This document shows positions 12,304 through 20,736 of a stretch of DNA of 64,000 bases, piece after piece. The notes under the pieces were generated by a model. It did no database searches. It was not told where the DNA came from and saw only the letters and a list, made by a program, of their open reading frames with translations. Position 1 is the first letter of the stretch; each line of letters begins with the position of its first letter. Source of the stretch: Streptomyces sp. CB09001 (GTDB lineage Bacteria > Actinomycetota > Actinomycetes > Streptomycetales > Streptomycetaceae); NCBI RefSeq assembly GCF_003369795.1, contig NZ_CP026730.1, forward strand, positions 930,001-994,000. Reading direction: 5' to 3'. Both the position numbers and the translations under genes were made by a program.

Positions 12304-12420
12304 GGGCCGCAACCCTATCGGTGGGCCGGGCGGGTCCGGTGGGCCCCGTGCGCGCCGCCACGCACGAGCCGGCGGCCCGCGCCCGCCGGCGGCGGTATCG
12401 CCCGGCCGCCCCGCGCCCGC

Positions 12421-12790
12421 CGACGGCCCCCGCCCGGTGACTCCCTGCGCCACGGCTGCCGCCGTCCCCCCCTGCCCGCCCGGGGCCCCGCCCGGTCCGC
12501 GGTACCGTCCCCGCCCGCGTCCCCGCCGGTGGCCCCCGCCCGGTGACTCGGTGCACGACGGTGACTCCCTGCGCCACGGCTCCACCGCCCTGCCCGCCTG
12601 CCCGCCCGGGGCCCCGCCCGGCCCGCCGTACCGTCCCCATCCGCGCCCGCCGACGGCCCCCCGCCCGGTGACTCCCTGCACGACGGTAACCCCCTGCGCC
12701 ACGGCTGTCGCCGTGCCCGCCTGCCCGCCCGCCCGGGGCCCCGCCCGGCCCGCGGTACCGTCCCCGCCCCCGCCCGCGCCCGCGCGGGAC
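12421..12790. repeat. Degenerate tandem repeat region between two minus-strand genes (12304-12845)
   Basis: The 542-base gap holds no convincing gene. It contains three degenerate copies of a unit of about 106-125 bases. Each begins near CGCCCGGTGACTC (positions 12431, 12537, 12662). Each then has CTGCGCCACGGCT, a run of TGCCCGCC, a GGGGCCCCGCCCGG block and a GTACCGTCCCC block. A minus-strand promoter for the gene at 12303 may lie at its edge. The open frames through it are Pro/Arg/Gly-rich artefacts of composition. Confidence 0.8.
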
Positions 12791-12845
12791 GGTACCGCCG
12801 CGGCCCGCTCGTATCTGCCGCCGTGTACCCGTGCGCGTCGGTGGG

Positions 12846-14009
12846 TCAGTCCCTCGCCAGGCCGAAGCGGGCTCGCAGGCCCGTCGCCCGGTCGTCGGTC
12901 GCCACCGCCGCCGCTCCCGCGGTGACCGTCTCGTAGACGGACAGGATGTCCGCGCCCACCGTGGACCAGTCGAAGCGCCGTACATGGGTGCTGCCCCGCT
13001 CCCGCAGGGCGGCGCGCCGCTCCGGGTCGGCCAGCAGGCGTACGGCCGCCTCGGCCAGGGCGTCGGCGTCCTCGTTGGGGAAGAGTTCGCCGGCCGCCCC
13101 CTGGTCGAGGACCTGGGCGAAGGCGTCCAGGTCGGAGGCGAGGACGGGGGCGCCGGCCGACATGGCCTCGACGAGGACGATGCCGAAGCTCTCACCGCCG
13201 GTGTTGGGCGCCACGTACAGGTCGACGCTGCGCAGGAAGCGGGCCTTGTCCTCGTCGCTGATCATGCCGAGGAACTCCACGCGGGAGCGCAGCTCCTTCG
13301 GCAGGCTCTCGACGGCCTCCTCCTCGTCACCGCGCCCGGCGACGAGCAGCCGGGTCTGCGGGCGGGCGGCGAGGATCCCGGGCAGCGCCCGCATGAGCAC
13401 CGGCAGGCCCTTGCGGGGCTCGTCGATGCGCCCTATGAAGCCGATCGTGTCGCCCTGCCACTCCGGCTCGGGCTCGGCGCGGGCGAAGAAGTCCACGTCG
13501 ACGCCGTTGGGGATGACCACCGCGTCGCCGCCCAGGTGCTCGACGAGCGTACGGCGGGCGTACTCGCTCACGGCGATCCGGGCGCTGATCTTCTCCAGGG
13601 CGGCCTGGAGGATCGCGTACGCGGCGATCATCGCGCGGGAGCGCGGGTTGGAGGTGTGGAAGGTGGCCACGATGGGGCCCTGCGCCGCCCAGCAGGTCAG
13701 CAGGCCCAGCGAGGGCGAGGTCGGCTCGTGGATGTGGATGACGTCGAAGGCGCCCTCGTGCAGCCAGCGCCGGACCCGGGCCGCCGACAGGAAGCCGAAG
13801 TTGAGCCGGGCCACCGAGCCGTTGTACGGCACCGGCACCGCGCGGCCCGCGGACACGACGTACGGGGGCAGCGGCGTGTCGTCGTCGGCCGGGGCGAGGA
13901 CGGACACCTCGTGGCCGAGGCGGATGAAGTACTCGGCGAGGTCCCGGATGTGGAACTGGACGCCGCCCGGCACGTCCCAGGAGTACGGGCAGACGATGCC
14001 GATCCTCAC
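12846..14009 (-). CDS. pimA: Phosphatidylinositol alpha-mannosyltransferase (PimA-like GT4)
   Basis: It is predicted to transfer mannose from GDP-mannose to phosphatidylinositol, the first step of PIM synthesis, on the cytoplasmic face of the membrane. It has 387 residues. The N-terminal Rossmann domain opens with [20 protein letters not shown], matching the PimA N-terminus with its GGVQ loop. The C-terminal domain has [13 protein letters not shown] and the GT4 EX7E segment around [13 protein letters not shown]. The GTG at 14009 overlaps the stop of the acyltransferase gene. The neighbours fit the mycobacterial pgsA-acyltransferase-pimA order. Confidence 0.88.
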   Translation of the reverse strand: MRIGIVCPYSWDVPGGVQFHIRDLAEYFIRLGHEVSVLAPADDDTPLPPYVVSAGRAVPVPYNGSVARLNFGFLSAARVRRWLHEGAFDVIHIHEPTSPSLGLLTCWAAQGPIVATFHTSNPRSRAMIAAYAILQAALEKISARIAVSEYARRTLVEHLGGDAVVIPNGVDVDFFARAEPEPEWQGDTIGFIGRIDEPRKGLPVLMRALPGILAARPQTRLLVAGRGDEEEAVESLPKELRSRVEFLGMISDEDKARFLRSVDLYVAPNTGGESFGIVLVEAMSAGAPVLASDLDAFAQVLDQGAAGELFPNEDADALAEAAVRLLADPERRAALRERGSTHVRRFDWSTVGADILSVYETVTAGAAAVATDDRATGLRARFGLARD

Positions 14010-14971
14010 GACGCGTCGCCCGGCCGGCCGCCCGCCCCCGGCGCCTCGTCCGCCACTCCGTCCGCCCCGGGCGCCTTGGCGGGGTCGAGGTCCTTGAGCC
14101 ACAAACGCTGCAGCATGTGCCAGTCCTCCGGGTGGTCGGCGATCCCCGTGGCGAAGGCGTCGGCCAGCGCCTGTGTCATGACAGACGTCTTTTCGGCGCG
14201 GGTGCCTGACTCGGGCACCTCGACCGGCGGATGCACGCGGCCCTGCATCACGGGCGAGTCGTCGTACCAGAGCGTCACCGGCAGCAGCAGCGCGCCCGTC
14301 TGCTGGGCGAGCAGCGCGGGACCGGCCGGCATCCGGGCCGTCTCGCCGAAGAAGCCGACCTCCACGCCGGAGGCGGACAGGTCGCGGTCGGCGACCAGGC
14401 AGACCAGTCCGCCGTCGCGCAGCCGCCGGGCCAGCGTGCCGAAGGCGGTGCCGCCGCTGTGCGGCAGGACCTCCATGCCGAGGCCCTCGCGGTAGGCGAC
14501 GAAACGGTCGTAGAGGGTCTCCGGCTTGAGGCGCTCGGCGACGGTGGTGAACGGGATGCCGAGCTTCGTGGTGACCCAGGCGCCCGCGAGGTCCCAGTTG
14601 GCCAGGTGCGGCAGGGCGAGTATCACGCCCTTGCCGGCGTCCATGCCGTCGGTGAGGTGGTGCAGGTCCTTGGGGGCGAAGCCGCCCTTGATCCGCTCGG
14701 TGCTCCACGCCGGGAGCCGGAACGACTCCATCCAGTAGCGCAGGTACGAGCGCATGCCCGCGCGCGAGAGGGCGGCGAGCCGCTCGGGGCTCGCGCCGGG
14801 CACCACGCGCGCGTAGTTGCTCTCCAGACGGCGCACCCCCGCGCCGCGCCGCTTCCAGGCGACGTCGGCGATGGTGCGGCCGAGACGCACGGCGGCGGGC
14901 TCGGGGAGCTTCTTGACGGTGCCCCAGCCGGCGCCGTACAGGCCGTCGGTCAGCCGGTCCCGAGCGCTCAC
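14006..14971 (-). CDS. Phosphatidylinositol mannoside acyltransferase (PatA/LpxL-HtrB family)
   Basis: It is predicted to acylate phosphatidylinositol mannoside using acyl-CoA, at the membrane. It has 321 residues from a GTG at 14971. The LPLAT signature HLANWD (His and Asp four residues apart) lies in LALPHLANWDLAGAW at about residues 128-142. The next blocks (VEVGFFGETARMPAGPALLA) are typical of the HtrB/PatA group. It overlaps both neighbours by four bases as GTGA, so pgsA-like, this gene and pimA are tightly coupled. Confidence 0.88.
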   Translation of the reverse strand: MSARDRLTDGLYGAGWGTVKKLPEPAAVRLGRTIADVAWKRRGAGVRRLESNYARVVPGASPERLAALSRAGMRSYLRYWMESFRLPAWSTERIKGGFAPKDLHHLTDGMDAGKGVILALPHLANWDLAGAWVTTKLGIPFTTVAERLKPETLYDRFVAYREGLGMEVLPHSGGTAFGTLARRLRDGGLVCLVADRDLSASGVEVGFFGETARMPAGPALLAQQTGALLLPVTLWYDDSPVMQGRVHPPVEVPESGTRAEKTSVMTQALADAFATGIADHPEDWHMLQRLWLKDLDPAKAPGADGVADEAPGAGGRPGDAS

Positions 14972-15693
14972 TTCGCCGCCTCGGTGCCCTGGCTCTCCTG
15001 CGCGGCGGCGTCCGCCTCCGCGGCCTCCCGGCGGACCGTGACGACCCGCTGGACCAGCGTGACCAGGCTGCCGGCGGCGACGATCCACAGGGCGATCGGC
15101 AGCAGGTACTGGATGCCGGGCACGCCGAACTTGTGCAGTCCGGCGAATCCGGCGGCGACCAGCGAGATGACGAGGCGCTCGGCGCGCTCGACCAGTCCGT
15201 TGACGGCGACCGGCAGGCCGATCGCCTCGCCGCGCGCCTTGGTGTACGAGACCACCTGGCCGCTGGCCAGGCAGAAGATCGACACGGCGCACAGGACGTT
15301 GTCGTCACCGCCGCCCGCGTACCACAGGGCGAGGCCGCCGAAGATCGCGCCGTCGGCGACCCGGTCGAGGGTGGAGTCCAGGAACGCGCCCCAGCGGCTG
15401 GAGCGGCCCAGCTGGCGGGCCATGTTGCCGTCGACCAGGTCGGAGAAGACGAAGAGCGTGATCACCACCGTGCCCCAGAAGAACTCGCCCATGGGGTAGA
15501 AGACCAGCGCACCCGCGACCACACCGGCGGTGCCGATCAGCGTGACCGTGTCCGGGCTGACGCCCCGGCGGATGAGAAACGCGGCGAACGGTGTGAGGAC
15601 ACGCGTAAAAAATGCACGCGCGTACTTGTTCAGCATGGCCTTCCCGACGGTCGGTGTGGCGCCGCGGCCCTTGCTGGCCACCGGCTGGCCCAT
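14968..15693 (-). CDS. CDP-alcohol phosphatidyltransferase; phosphatidylinositol phosphate synthase
   Basis: It probably makes phosphatidylinositol phosphate from CDP-diacylglycerol and inositol phosphate. It is a 241-residue integral membrane protein with about six spans. The family motif D-x2-D-G-x2-A-R-x8-G-x3-D-x3-D is perfect: Asp85, Asp88, Gly89, Ala92, Arg93, Gly102, Asp106, Asp110. I chose the ATG at 15693; the frame allows a start 12 codons earlier. It is first in the PIM operon and divergent from the EF-G-like gene. Confidence 0.9.
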   Translation of the reverse strand: MGQPVASKGRGATPTVGKAMLNKYARAFFTRVLTPFAAFLIRRGVSPDTVTLIGTAGVVAGALVFYPMGEFFWGTVVITLFVFSDLVDGNMARQLGRSSRWGAFLDSTLDRVADGAIFGGLALWYAGGGDDNVLCAVSIFCLASGQVVSYTKARGEAIGLPVAVNGLVERAERLVISLVAAGFAGLHKFGVPGIQYLLPIALWIVAAGSLVTLVQRVVTVRREAAEADAAAQESQGTEAAK

Positions 15694-15900
15694 CGTAGTC
15701 ACGCGCGCGCGTGGGCGGTGGCCGGGCACCCTGAGCCCCGGGCGAACGGCAGGTGGGCGCCGGGATCGGGTCCTTCGTATGGACGCGGCGTGACGGGAGT
15801 GGAAAGCTCGAAGGACCGCGGGCGTCGCCGGAGCCGCCAGTGCACGCGGTCCCGCGTGTCCGCGCCCACAGCGACCTCACCGTGCACGGGAGGCAAGGAC

Positions 15901-18099
15901 ATGGGCGACAAGGCACATACCCATCCCGGAGCCGCCGGAAGGGCAACGGCGGCCGACCACCCCACGTCCGTACGGAACGTGGTGCTGGTCGGCCACTCCG
16001 GATCGGGCAAGACGACATTGGTGGAAGCTCTCGCGCTGACGGCGGGAGCGGTGAACCGGGCGGGCCGCGTGGAGGACGGCGGCTGCGTCTCCGACTACGA
16101 CGACATGGAGCACCGACAGCAGCGCTCCGTACAGCTTTCCCTGGTGCCGGTCGAATGGGACGGCATCAAGATCAACCTCTTGGACACTCCCGGGTACGCC
16201 GACTTCGTCGGTGAGCTGAGGGCCGGTCTGCGTGCGGCGGACGCGGCCCTCTTCGTCGTCTCGGCCTCCGACGGGGTGGACGGCTCGACCCGCATGGTCT
16301 GGGAGGAGTGCGCCGCCGTCGGCATGCCGCGCGCCATCGTGATCACGCACCTGGAGGCCGCCCGCGCGGACTTCGAGGAGATGACGCGGATCTGCGCGGA
16401 GGCCTTCGGCGGCGACGACCCCGACGCCGTACTGCCGCTGTATCTCCCGCTGCACGGCCCGCCCGCCCCCGACGGGCACGCGCCCGTGACCGGGCTCGTG
16501 GGTCTGCTGTCGCGGAAGCTGTTCGACTACGCGTCCGGCGAGCGCGTGGCGTCGGAGCCGGGCGAGGCCGAACTGCCGCAGCTCGACGAGGCCCGCTCCA
16601 TGCTGATCGAGGGGATCATCTCGGAGAGCGAGGACGAGACCCTCATGGAGCGTTATCTCGGCGGCGAGCAGGTCGACGTCAAGACGCTCATCGAGGATCT
16701 GGAACGGGCCGTCGCACGCGGGGTGTTCTTCCCGGTGCTGGCCGCCGCGCCCGCCGCCGACGGCGCCCGGCAGGGCCTGGGCACGGTCGAGCTGCTGGAA
16801 CTGATCACGCGCGGCTTCCCGACCCCGCTGGAACGCACGGCACCGCGCGTCACCACGCCCGAGGGCGTCGGCCGCGAGCTGCGGCTGTGCGATCCGGAGG
16901 AGTCGCTCGTCGCGGAGGTCGTCAAGACGTCCTCGGACCCGTACGTCGGCCGGATCTCGATGGTCCGCGTCTTCTCCGGCACCCTGCGCGCCGACGAGAC
17001 GGTGCACGTGTCCGGACACGGCATGACCGACCGGGGCCACGAGGACCACGACGTCGACGAGCGGATCGGCGCCCTGTCGACGCCGTTCGGCAAGCAGCAG
17101 CGGCCGGTCTCGCACGTGATCGCGGGCGATCTCGCCTGCGTGGCCAAGCTGACCCGCGCGGAGACCGGGGACACGCTCTCGGCCAAGGACGACCCGCTGC
17201 TCATGGTCCCCTGGGAGATGCCCGACCCGCTGCTGCCGCTCGCCATCGAGGCGCACAGCAAACCCGACGAGGACAAGCTCTCCCAGGGGCTGGCCCGGCT
17301 GGTCGCCGAGGACCCGACGATGCGCCTGGAACACAACCAGGACACCCACCAGGTGGTCCTGTGGTGCCTGGGCGAGGCCCACGCCGACGTGGCCCTGGAG
17401 CGGCTGCGCAGCCGCTACGGCGTCCAGGTCGACGTCGTACCGCACCGGGTCTCCCTGCGCGAGACCTTCGGCGACCGGGCGGCCGGGCGCGGACGGCACG
17501 TGAAGCAGTCCGGCGGGCACGGCCAGTACGCCATCTGCGAGATCGAGGTCGAGCCGCTGCCGGGCGGCTCGGGCATCGAGTTCGTGGACAAGGTCGTCGG
17601 CGGCGCGGTGCCCCGGCAGTTCATCCCGTCCGTCGAGAAGGGCGTGCGCACCCAGGCGGCCAAGGGCGTCGCCGCGGGCCACCCGCTGATCGACGTGCGG
17701 ATCACGCTGCTCGACGGCAAGGCGCACTCGGTGGACTCCTCCGACGCCGCGTTCCAGACCGCGGGCGCGCTGGCGCTCAGGGAGGCCGCGGCCGAAACGA
17801 GGATCCACCTGCTGGAGCCGGTGGCCGAGGTGAGCGTGCTCGTCGGCGACGACTACGTGGGCGCGGTGATGAGCGACCTGTCCGGACGGCGCGGCAAGGT
17901 GCTGGGCACCGAGCAGACCAGCGGCGGCCGGACCCTGATCAGGGCCGAGGTGCCCGAGATCGAGATCGGCCGCTACGCCGTGGACCTGCGCTCCCTCTCC
18001 CACGGCACCGCCCGCTTCGACCGCCGCTACGCACGGCACGAACCGATGCCGGCCCAGGTCGCGGACCGGCTGCGCGAGGAGGTGCGGGTGGCGTCCTAG
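15901..18099 (+). CDS. EF-G paralogue (EF-G2-like) with degenerate GTPase motifs
   Basis: This 732-residue protein starts at an ATG at 15901, after GGAGG. It has the full EF-G domain plan (G domain, then domains II-V; C-terminal RRYARHEP). The P-loop GHSGSGKT (31-38) is intact. Switch II reads DTPGYADF, with Tyr99 where EF-G has the catalytic His, and the G4 motif NKxD is replaced by THLE (149-152). EF-G2 of mycobacteria is a known paralogue reported to lack ribosome-stimulated GTPase activity. By inference this protein does not support translocation and may have a regulatory role. It stands alone, divergent from the PIM operon. Confidence 0.9.
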   Translation: MGDKAHTHPGAAGRATAADHPTSVRNVVLVGHSGSGKTTLVEALALTAGAVNRAGRVEDGGCVSDYDDMEHRQQRSVQLSLVPVEWDGIKINLLDTPGYADFVGELRAGLRAADAALFVVSASDGVDGSTRMVWEECAAVGMPRAIVITHLEAARADFEEMTRICAEAFGGDDPDAVLPLYLPLHGPPAPDGHAPVTGLVGLLSRKLFDYASGERVASEPGEAELPQLDEARSMLIEGIISESEDETLMERYLGGEQVDVKTLIEDLERAVARGVFFPVLAAAPAADGARQGLGTVELLELITRGFPTPLERTAPRVTTPEGVGRELRLCDPEESLVAEVVKTSSDPYVGRISMVRVFSGTLRADETVHVSGHGMTDRGHEDHDVDERIGALSTPFGKQQRPVSHVIAGDLACVAKLTRAETGDTLSAKDDPLLMVPWEMPDPLLPLAIEAHSKPDEDKLSQGLARLVAEDPTMRLEHNQDTHQVVLWCLGEAHADVALERLRSRYGVQVDVVPHRVSLRETFGDRAAGRGRHVKQSGGHGQYAICEIEVEPLPGGSGIEFVDKVVGGAVPRQFIPSVEKGVRTQAAKGVAAGHPLIDVRITLLDGKAHSVDSSDAAFQTAGALALREAAAETRIHLLEPVAEVSVLVGDDYVGAVMSDLSGRRGKVLGTEQTSGGRTLIRAEVPEIEIGRYAVDLRSLSHGTARFDRRYARHEPMPAQVADRLREEVRVAS

Positions 18100-18342
18100 C
18101 GGTGGCAGGGGCTCCGGTGTGCGGTCCGCCGCACCGGGGCCCGCTCCCCCGCACCGGAGGGCCGCCCGCCCCGGCGTGCGACGGCGCGTCCGGCGGTCAA
18201 CCCGCGCGTGCGGGGGCGCCTTTGGTCGTCCCGTGACGGATGACAGTCCTGGCGGATACGCTGATGACCAGATCAACAGGTGTGCGGGGCAGGGAAGTCG
18301 GGAAGGCCGCAGGAGCGACAGTGGTGGCGATCGGGGGCGGGA

Positions 18343-19998
18343 ATGACCGTTGACGGCGGTTACGCGGACTTCTTCGGACCGCAAGTGCCGCGCACGGACG
18401 ACGGCGGCCAGACGGCCACGTTCGCGCTGGCCTCGGCCGCCTACCGGGACAGCGAGGCCGAGGAGATACTCAAGGCCAACAGCGAGTGGCACAAGTCGGC
18501 GGTGAGCAAACCCCGGATCAAGCTCTTCCGGCCCAACCTGGGCGAGGCGTTCTCCCGGGCGATCATCGACCGGATGCTGGGTCCCAAGCGGGCCCCGCTC
18601 ATCCAGTCCTTCGGCACCCAGCCGCAGGTCGTCGTGGAGCACAGCCTCGCGGCGCACCGCATCCGCAGGGACCGGGACAACTGGCTGAGCGCGGTCATGG
18701 TGCTGTGCGGACTGCTGTTCCTGCCCGGACTGCTGATCTGGCTCCTGGTCTTCCAGATCCGCACAACCGTCGCCCGGCGCGAGGACAAGCGGGCCGGCGC
18801 GCTCGCCACCGCCCTGCTGCTCGCGATGGCGGTCCTGGCCGTGCTCTTCCTGCTCAAGATGCCCTTCAGCGGCTTCTGGGCCTGGTACGCACGCGCCTGT
18901 GTCGTCGCCCCGGTGATCGGCTGGTTCTGGGCCAAGCGGATCTGCGAGCGCACCGCACGGGACCTCCGGGAGCGCTGGAGCGGCCTCCTGTCCGGCGCCG
19001 GTGTGGGCGCCAAGGTGCCCGAGGCGGTGCCGAGCAGCCCCGGCGAGACGGCGGCCGAGGAACTGCGGCAGTCACTGGCCCGGCTCAGCGCCGAGCAGCA
19101 GTCCAACTCCGTCTTCTACGCCGGTCCCAAGGGGATCCTCGGCATGGGCACTCGCTGGGGCAACTGGCAGCTCGCCGAGGAGCTGGTCCCCGTCGACCCG
19201 GACCGGGAGATCAACCCGTTCCGCAGCTGGGACGTCATCAGGGCCATCCACGACCGGCTGCGGATGCTGGAGCGCGGCCCGCTGCACACCGGCGGCTTCA
19301 CCAAGCCGACGGTGCGGCACTGGATCGTGACCCCGATCGGTGAGAACGCCGACTCGGTGTCCCGGCCCGAGGGCACGGACGTCGAGGCGTACCAGATCAA
19401 GCAGCACGCCATACAGGAGATCTGCGACAAGCAGCAGTTCGGCGCGGGCGACCGGCACTACCTGGGCGTCCAGTGGACGCTGTGGGACGGCCAGTTGGTC
19501 ATCTCCATGCTGATCACGGTGACGGTGCTGCACGAGACGCTGCGGATCGAGGTCACCGGACATGCCCTGGGACCGGTGCACGCCCTGTTCACCAGCAAGC
19601 CCGCGGCCAAGGAGAAGCAGGTCCAGAAGTCGGTCAAGTTCTGGGAGACCCGCACGGTGAAGCTCCCGCTGGTCGACACCGACGAGGTGGTGCGGCTGGC
19701 CGCACGGGCACCGCTGACCTGGTATCCCCCGCTGCTGTACTGGCTGGGCGGCAAGCTCACGCTGCCCGAGCCCTTCGGGGTGCGGCACGCCTGGGCGGAC
19801 CGGCCGTGGCGGCACCGCTTCATGGCCGACGACGCGCTGCGCGCGGCCACGCCGGTGCTCCGGGCGGTGCACTCGGCCGCGATCAAGGTGCTGAAGGAGA
19901 ACGGCGTGGACACGGAGAAGTTCGGTGCCCGCGCGGGCGGTCTGAGCGGGGCGGTGCAGGAGGCCGTGCCGAAGAAGGCGGACGTCTACGACGCCTAG
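18343..19998 (+). CDS. Membrane protein of unknown function, 551 residues
   Basis: I do not recognise the family. The ATG at 18343 follows a GGGGGCGGGA purine stretch; GTG starts further upstream are possible (18280 gives 572 residues). The N-terminal about 110 residues are hydrophilic. Three membrane spans follow (about 113-138, 151-172 and 180-196). A long soluble C-terminal region of about 350 residues carries no motif I know. The layout suggests a membrane-anchored cytoplasmic domain. It lies 243 bases after the EF-G-like gene and converges on the HIT gene. Confidence 0.8.
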   Translation: MTVDGGYADFFGPQVPRTDDGGQTATFALASAAYRDSEAEEILKANSEWHKSAVSKPRIKLFRPNLGEAFSRAIIDRMLGPKRAPLIQSFGTQPQVVVEHSLAAHRIRRDRDNWLSAVMVLCGLLFLPGLLIWLLVFQIRTTVARREDKRAGALATALLLAMAVLAVLFLLKMPFSGFWAWYARACVVAPVIGWFWAKRICERTARDLRERWSGLLSGAGVGAKVPEAVPSSPGETAAEELRQSLARLSAEQQSNSVFYAGPKGILGMGTRWGNWQLAEELVPVDPDREINPFRSWDVIRAIHDRLRMLERGPLHTGGFTKPTVRHWIVTPIGENADSVSRPEGTDVEAYQIKQHAIQEICDKQQFGAGDRHYLGVQWTLWDGQLVISMLITVTVLHETLRIEVTGHALGPVHALFTSKPAAKEKQVQKSVKFWETRTVKLPLVDTDEVVRLAARAPLTWYPPLLYWLGGKLTLPEPFGVRHAWADRPWRHRFMADDALRAATPVLRAVHSAAIKVLKENGVDTEKFGARAGGLSGAVQEAVPKKADVYDA

Positions 19999-20034
19999 GC
20001 CTCCGGCGGTCGGGCGGGGCTGTCGGGGTGGGCG

Positions 20035-20112
20035 CTCCCGGGGGCCACACCCCAGAGCCCCGCTTCGGCCTGGACGGCCTCGTCCTCAAACGCCGGACGG
20101 GCTGGAGGGCCA
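20035..20112. repeat. Copy of a Streptomyces dispersed gene-end repeat
   Basis: Read on the minus strand it begins AGCCCGTCCGGCGTTTGAGG, then ACGAGGCCG, CAGGCCGAAGCGGGGC and a GGGGTGTGGCCCCCGGG hairpin-like segment. I know this sequence as a common element at Streptomyces gene ends (from memory, not searched). It supplies the last codons and the TGA stop of the HIT gene and fills most of the gap between convergent genes, so it may serve as a terminator. Confidence 0.6.
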
Positions 20113-20646
20113 GGCGTCTGCCAGCATCTTGCGGGTGTCGCCCAGGAGCTGCGGCAGGACCCTCGTGTGGCCAATGACGGGAAGGAAATTGGTGTCGCCG
20201 CCCCAGCGGGGCACCACATGCTGGTGCAGGTGAGCGGCGATGCCCGCGCCCGCCACCGCCCCCTGGTTCATACCGATGTTGAAGCCGTGGGCGCCCGACG
20301 CGGTGCGCAGGGCCGTCATCGCCTGCTTGGTCAGCTCGGCCAGCTCCGCGGTCTCCACGGTGTTCAGCTCGGTGTAGTCGGCGACGTGGCGGTAGGGCAC
20401 CGTCATCAGGTGGCCGCCGTTGTACGGGTAGAGATTGAGTACCGCGTACACGTGCTCACCGCGCCGGATGATCAGACCGTCCTCGTCGGACTTGGCCGGG
20501 ATCGAGCAGAAGGGGCAGCCGTCGTCGGCACCGGGGCCGCTCGGCTTGCTCTCGCCCTGGATGTAGGCCATCCGGTGGGGCGTCCACAGACGCTGGAACG
20601 CGTCCGGCGTCCCCACCCCCAGCTGCTGCTCCGGCTCACTCGTCAT
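20086..20646 (-). CDS. HIT family hydrolase (diadenosine phosphate/nucleotide hydrolase type)
   Basis: This is a histidine-triad protein of 186 residues. The catalytic HxHxH motif is in AAHLHQHVVPRW, and CPFC plus YPYNGGHLMTVPYRH are typical of the bacterial AP4A-hydrolase/phosphorylase-like branch. The ATG at 20646 fits the family N-terminus. In mycobacteria the same protein sits between thrS and pgsA. Here it follows thrS, but a 90-base gap with a hairpin lies between. The C-terminus (SSPSGV) is encoded by a dispersed repeat and may differ from relatives. Confidence 0.92.
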   Translation of the reverse strand: MTSEPEQQLGVGTPDAFQRLWTPHRMAYIQGESKPSGPGADDGCPFCSIPAKSDEDGLIIRRGEHVYAVLNLYPYNGGHLMTVPYRHVADYTELNTVETAELAELTKQAMTALRTASGAHGFNIGMNQGAVAGAGIAAHLHQHVVPRWGGDTNFLPVIGHTRVLPQLLGDTRKMLADAWPSSPSGV

Positions 20647-20684
20647 ACGTGCAGCATATGGCGTCGGCGTCGGCACACCGAAAG

Positions 20685-20711
20685 GGCCCCCGGGAGCTTC
20701 TCCCGGGGGCC
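20685..20711 (-). terminator. Hairpin downstream of thrS
   Basis: A perfect 11-bp stem (GGCCCCCGGGA and its complement) with a 5-base loop lies about 25 bases after the thrS stop and 38 bases before the HIT start. It could terminate or attenuate thrS transcription before the HIT gene. Confidence 0.65.
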
Positions 20712-20736
20712 GGTCCCCGCGTGTGCGGGGAGCGAG

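Noticed and set aside
10739-13195. An 818-codon minus frame that joins pdxS to upstream sequence
   Set aside because: The conserved PdxS sequence begins at the GTG at 11650. Everything upstream is Pro/Arg/Gly-rich repeat sequence that overlaps other real genes.
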